Positions 61,108-64,000 of a DNA stretch of 64,000 nucleotides are shown here, one piece after another (the stretch's first letter is position 1; each line of letters begins with the position of its first letter). Under the pieces are notes generated by a model that was given only the letters and a program-made list of their open reading frames with translations, did not search any database and had not been told where the DNA came from. Position numbers and translations under genes: made by a program. Source of the DNA: Streptosporangium subroseum (lineage in GTDB: Bacteria; Actinomycetota; Actinomycetes; Streptosporangiales; Streptosporangiaceae). The stretch is taken from positions 24,243 to 88,242 of the forward strand of contig NZ_FZOD01000040.1 of the NCBI RefSeq assembly GCF_900188345.1, written 5' to 3'.

Positions 61108-61308
61108 CTACGTGGCGTTGCGTTCGAGGACGGCGTCGAAGAGACCGTCCTTGTAGCCGAAGTAGGCGTAGATCATGTACTGGTTGGCCTTGGCGCTCTC
61201 CGCGATGCGAGCGGTGCGGGCACCGGAGAGGCCGTGGGCGGAGAATTCGGCGGTCGCGGCGTTCAGGACGCGGCGACGGGCGAAAAGGTTCAGGGCCGTC
61301 AGACCCAT
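61108..61308 (-). pseudogene. TetR-family regulator fragment
   Basis: Only the HTH region remains: RRVLNAATAEFSAHGLSGAR, TARIAESAKANQYMIYAYFG and YKDGLFDAVLERNAT, then a stop. The usual 130-residue ligand domain is missing, and the start codon lies within the ABC operon's terminator hairpin. Truncated at both ends. Confidence 0.75.
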
Positions 61309-61326
61309 TGGTCTGACGGCCCTGAA
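61289..61326 (-). terminator. 17-bp perfect hairpin ending the ABC operon
   Basis: TTCAGGGCCGTCAGACC (61289-61305) and GGTCTGACGGCCCTGAA (61310-61326), 4-base loop, 16 bases past the permease stop. On the minus strand it is followed by CCTTTTC. Confidence 0.9.
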
Positions 61327-61341
61327 TGGCCCATTTCACGG

Positions 61342-62124
61342 TCAGGCCTTGTTGAAGGTGTTCTTGGCCCAGAGGTAGGAGACGGCGGTGAGGCCGACGC
61401 ACCAGGCGAGGGCGATGGCGGCGCTGTTGCCGATCGGGGTGCCCAGGAGGAGGCCGCGGATGGTCTCCATGATCGGGGTGAAGGGCTGGTATTCGGCGAA
61501 CCAGCGCAGGACGGTGGGCATGGAGTCGGTGGGCACGAAGCCGCTGCCCAGGAAGGGCAGCAAGACCAGGGGCATCGGGGCGTTGCTGGCCGCCTCGGGG
61601 GTCGGGGACTTCAGGCCGAGGGCGACCGACAGCCAGGTGATCGCTATGGCGAACAGGGTGAGCAGGCCGGCGGTGGCCAGCCACTCGATCGCGGTGGCGT
61701 TCGGGCGAAAGCCGATCACCAGGGCGATGACGATGAGGACGATCATGCCGAGCAGCTGCTGGATGACGCTGGCGACGACGTGGCCGGTCAGGACCGAGGC
61801 CCTATAGATCCGCATGGTGCGGAAGCGGGCGATGATGCCTTCGGTCATGTCGGTGGCGACCATGACGGCGGTTCCGGTCGCGGCGGTGGCCGCCGCCATG
61901 AGCAGGATGCCGGGGACGATGTAGTTGACGTAGGCGTCACGGCCGCCGCCTCCACCGCCGAGCCCGTTGCCCAGGGTGCCGCCCAGGACGTAGACGAACA
62001 CCAGCAGCAAGATTGCGGGCGTGACGACCAGTTGCACGGTCATGGACGGGTAGCGGATCAGGCGCTTGAGCTGGCGCCGGACCATGGTGGAGGAGTCGCG
62101 CACGGCAAGGGTCAGGGTGCTCAT
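61342..62124 (-). CDS. ABC-2-type transporter permease
   Basis: 260 residues, six hydrophobic segments; the DrrB-like segment RFRTMRIYRASVLTGHVVAS and a Gly-rich loop (GLGGGGGGRDAY). Overlaps the ATPase gene by four bases (ATGA). Works with it as an exporter. Confidence 0.92.
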   Translation of the reverse strand: MSTLTLAVRDSSTMVRRQLKRLIRYPSMTVQLVVTPAILLLVFVYVLGGTLGNGLGGGGGGRDAYVNYIVPGILLMAAATAATGTAVMVATDMTEGIIARFRTMRIYRASVLTGHVVASVIQQLLGMIVLIVIALVIGFRPNATAIEWLATAGLLTLFAIAITWLSVALGLKSPTPEAASNAPMPLVLLPFLGSGFVPTDSMPTVLRWFAEYQPFTPIMETIRGLLLGTPIGNSAAIALAWCVGLTAVSYLWAKNTFNKA

Positions 62125-63059
62125 CGGGTGGTCTCCTTGTGCTGGCCGGTGAGGGTGAGGAAGACGTCGTCGAGGTCGGGGGTGTGGACGCTCAGGTCGG
62201 CGATGTCGATCGAGTGTTCGTCCAGGACGACGAGCAGTTCGCGGATCGCGCGGACGCCGCCGTCGCTGGGCACCTGCAGGGTGAGCGCCTGGGGGTCGGC
62301 GATCCCCGTACCCAACAGGTGGCGAGCGGCGTCGAGCAGGTGCGTGTCGGCGAAGGTGAGCTCGATGTGGCCGCCGGGGATGAGCCGCTTGAGCTCTTCG
62401 GGGGTGCCTTCGGCGATCAGCCGTCCGTGGTCGAGGAGGGCGATGCGGTCGGCGAGCTCGTCGGCCTCCTCCAGATACTGGGTGGTCAGGAAGATGGTGA
62501 CGCCGCTCGCGACGAGTTCACGCACGATCTGCCACATGGAGCGGCGGCTGCGCGGGTCCAGGCCGGTGGTGGGCTCGTCCAGGAAGATCAGGCGGGGGTC
62601 GCCGACCAGGGTCATCGCCAGGTCGAGGCGGCGTTGCATGCCGCCGGAGTAGGTGGCGGCCGGTTTGCGCGCCGCGTCGAGGAGGTCGAAGCGCTCCAGC
62701 AGTTCGGCGGCCTTGCGCTTGCCGTCCCTGCGGGACAGGTGCTTGAGGTCGGCCATGAGGAGCAGGTTCTCCTCGCCGGTGAGCAGCTTGTCGACGGCCG
62801 AGTACTGGCCGGTGACGCCGATCGCGCCGCGCACGTCGTCGGGTTTGCGGGCCAGGTCATGGCCGCCGACGGCAGCGGTGCCGCCGTCGGCGGCGATCAG
62901 GGTGGACAGGATCTGGACGGTGGTGGTCTTGCCGGCGCCGTTCGGGCCGAGCAGGGAGAAGATCGTTGCTTCGGGGACGGCCAGGTCGATGCCGTCGAGC
63001 ACGACCTTGTCGCCGTAGGACTTGCGCAGTCCGTTCGCCGCGATGGCCAGGTTTGTCAT
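62121..63059 (-). CDS. ABC transporter ATP-binding protein (DrrA/daunorubicin-resistance type)
   Basis: 312 residues. Walker A GPNGAGKTT, signature YSGGMQRRLDLA, Walker B LIFLDEPTTGLDPRSR, and a DrrA-type C-terminus (DLSVHTPDLDDVFLTLTG). Exports a drug, lipid or metabolite with the permease. Follows the DUF4097 gene by 43 bases. Confidence 0.94.
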   Translation of the reverse strand: MTNLAIAANGLRKSYGDKVVLDGIDLAVPEATIFSLLGPNGAGKTTTVQILSTLIAADGGTAAVGGHDLARKPDDVRGAIGVTGQYSAVDKLLTGEENLLLMADLKHLSRRDGKRKAAELLERFDLLDAARKPAATYSGGMQRRLDLAMTLVGDPRLIFLDEPTTGLDPRSRRSMWQIVRELVASGVTIFLTTQYLEEADELADRIALLDHGRLIAEGTPEELKRLIPGGHIELTFADTHLLDAARHLLGTGIADPQALTLQVPSDGGVRAIRELLVVLDEHSIDIADLSVHTPDLDDVFLTLTGQHKETTR

Positions 63060-63102
63060 GAGGGATGCTCCGTCAGAGGGTGCGAGGTCGGAGGGGGTGG
63101 GT

Positions 63103-63768
63103 TCAGAGGCTGCGGGCGGTGATGTCGCCGTGGGAGGTGGTGGCACGGATGTCGAGATCGGCGCTGCCGTTGTTTTTGAGGGCGTTGCTGATGCGGCCGT
63201 AGCCGGTACCGGCATCCAAAGCGGCCGAGACCCCGGCCGCGGCGCCGATCGAGATGTCACCGGACTGGGTGCTGAGCACCACCGTGCCGCGTGCGGCCTC
63301 GGTGATGCGGATGTCACCGCGGGTGGTGCTGATCTCGGCGGGACCGCCCAGGCGGCCGATCTCGACGTCGCCGTCGATCGCGGTGAGCCGGACGCTCGCG
63401 GCTTCGTCGATTTTGATCTGGTGGTGGGCGCCGTCGAAGGCAATGTCGCCCAGGCGGCCGACGCCGCGCAGTTCGGCGGCGGCGGCCGTGGCCTGCAGGT
63501 GGGAGCCGGTGGGCAGTTGAACGGTGATCTGCAGGGAGCCGGAGGGGCCGAACAGCTGGTGGGTGGGCTGGGGGGTGTGGATGCGCAGGATGCCGTCGGT
63601 GTGGGTGACGGTGGTCTGCTCAGCGGCCTGGACGTCGCGGGTTTTGGCGGGGTTGGTGGGCCGGATCTCGACGGTGGCATCGGTGCGGTCGGCGGCGATG
63701 AGCTGGAGGCGGCCGGCGGGGATGTCGATGATGGTGGTGATCGGGGTGGGGGTGGCGAACTTCTGCAT
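63103..63768 (-). CDS. DUF4097-domain (adhesin-like) protein
   Basis: 221 residues forming a beta-helix-type repeat: VEIGRLGGPAEISTTRGDIR, ITEAARGTVVLSTQSGDISI, then ATTSHGDITARSL. GGGAG is placed six bases before ATG 63768. This family commonly heads DrrA/B-type operons; function unknown. Confidence 0.88.
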   Translation of the reverse strand: MQKFATPTPITTIIDIPAGRLQLIAADRTDATVEIRPTNPAKTRDVQAAEQTTVTHTDGILRIHTPQPTHQLFGPSGSLQITVQLPTGSHLQATAAAAELRGVGRLGDIAFDGAHHQIKIDEAASVRLTAIDGDVEIGRLGGPAEISTTRGDIRITEAARGTVVLSTQSGDISIGAAAGVSAALDAGTGYGRISNALKNNGSADLDIRATTSHGDITARSL

Positions 63769-63810
63769 GGTGTGCTCCCGTGCCTTGTTGTTTCTGACAG
63801 TGGAAACGCT

Positions 63811-63938
63811 ACGTTGCATTCCAATTCAGGGCAACATGCTCGTTGCGGATAATCGGCGTTTATGCAGGCAGATACGGTAAAATCGTTGCGATGGCCTTGA
63901 GAGTAATGCAACGGTCATTCCCGTGCACGTTGCAATGG
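63811..63938. promoter_or_regulatory. Cluster of six GTTGC/GCAAC elements upstream of the DUF4097-ABC operon
   Basis: ACGTTGCATT (63811), GGCAACAT (63830), CGTTGCGGAT (63841), CGTTGCGATGG (63884), AATGCAACGG (63905) and CGTTGCAATGG (63928) lie in 128 bases, forming several inverted pairs. This fits operator sites of a TetR-type regulator. Confidence 0.55.
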
Positions 63939-64000
63939 ATTGAAAGCGAACGCTACAGCGCGGGCGTCGTCGACCATGAGGGAGATCGCGGTGCCGGGCG

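Noticed and set aside
63915..64000. Minus-strand partial reading frame at the right edge (ending in residues NPLQRARE)
   Set aside because: Only 28 codons are visible and the stop lies in the operator-like cluster; not enough to support a gene.

Overview
The window is GC-rich DNA with strong third-position GC bias and actinomycete gene content: two cvn 'conservon' signalling cassettes, a Uma2-type nuclease, an ECF sigma factor with zf-HC2 partners, a complete ergothioneine operon, ROK-regulated xylose genes and DUF4097-ABC genes. It looks like a chromosomal segment from a filamentous actinomycete, probably Streptosporangiaceae-like (Streptosporangium or Nonomuraea type). That placement is inference from gene content; there is no rRNA in the window. 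I found no tRNA, rRNA, CRISPR array or intact insertion sequence.

Layout. 1-1.1 kb: the N-terminus of hisC and a Uma2 protein carrying a TnpB-like N-terminal segment. 1.1-11.7 kb: a cell-surface glycopolymer block (NUDIX-winged-helix regulator, DUF4434 protein, three glycosyltransferases, UDP-ManNAc dehydrogenase, UDP-GlcNAc 2-epimerase). 11.7-16.4 kb: small genes and decayed genes, a PRC-barrel protein and a flotillin/NfeD pair. 16.4-20.6 kb: a Tat-type FAD amine oxidase, a membrane acyltransferase and an SDR. 20.7-27.9 kb: two convergent conservons, one complete (A-B-C-D), one lacking the GTPase (A-B-C). 28-33 kb: a DUF998 protein, xylAB and divergent xylR. 33.3-36.1 kb: MarR regulator, VOC protein, two paralogous short peptides resembling RiPP precursors, asparaginase. 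36.5-45.8 kb: metE with repeat insertions, a decayed lysR beside it, a lipoprotein beta-propeller, a pentapeptide-repeat protein, a SnoaL protein, an intact LysR paralogue, and an ECF sigma factor with two zf-HC2 proteins. 45.9-51.6 kb: egtABCDE. 52-58.8 kb: a UPF0104 flippase-like protein, an MFS exporter, ArsR/AHSA1, an FMN-binding split-barrel protein, a TipA-like MerR regulator and a secreted zinc protease. 58.9-64 kb: SnoaL, an orphan histidine kinase, a TetR fragment and a DUF4097-DrrA-type ABC operon.

Functional links. WecB and WecC homologues would supply UDP-ManNAcA to the neighbouring glycosyltransferases, suggesting a teichuronic-type wall polymer. EgtA makes gamma-glutamylcysteine and EgtB-EgtE complete ergothioneine. 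XylA and XylB feed xylulose-5-phosphate into the pentose phosphate pathway under XylR. The ECF sigma factor and its adjacent zf-HC2 protein form a regulator/anti-regulator pair.

The most unusual features are: (1) two tandem short peptides with a nearly identical N-terminal block and unrelated C-termini, with no modifying enzyme next to them; (2) a pervasive pattern of short degenerate tandem-repeat arrays just downstream of genes, several of which look copied from the 3' end of the adjacent ORF; (3) a decayed LysR gene with a retained T-N11-A-type operator beside metE, matching an intact LysR paralogue 4 kb away that has the same operator; (4) in-frame repeat insertions inside metE and a lysine-rich insertion inside egtA; (5) a TnpB-like N-terminus fused to a Uma2 nuclease.
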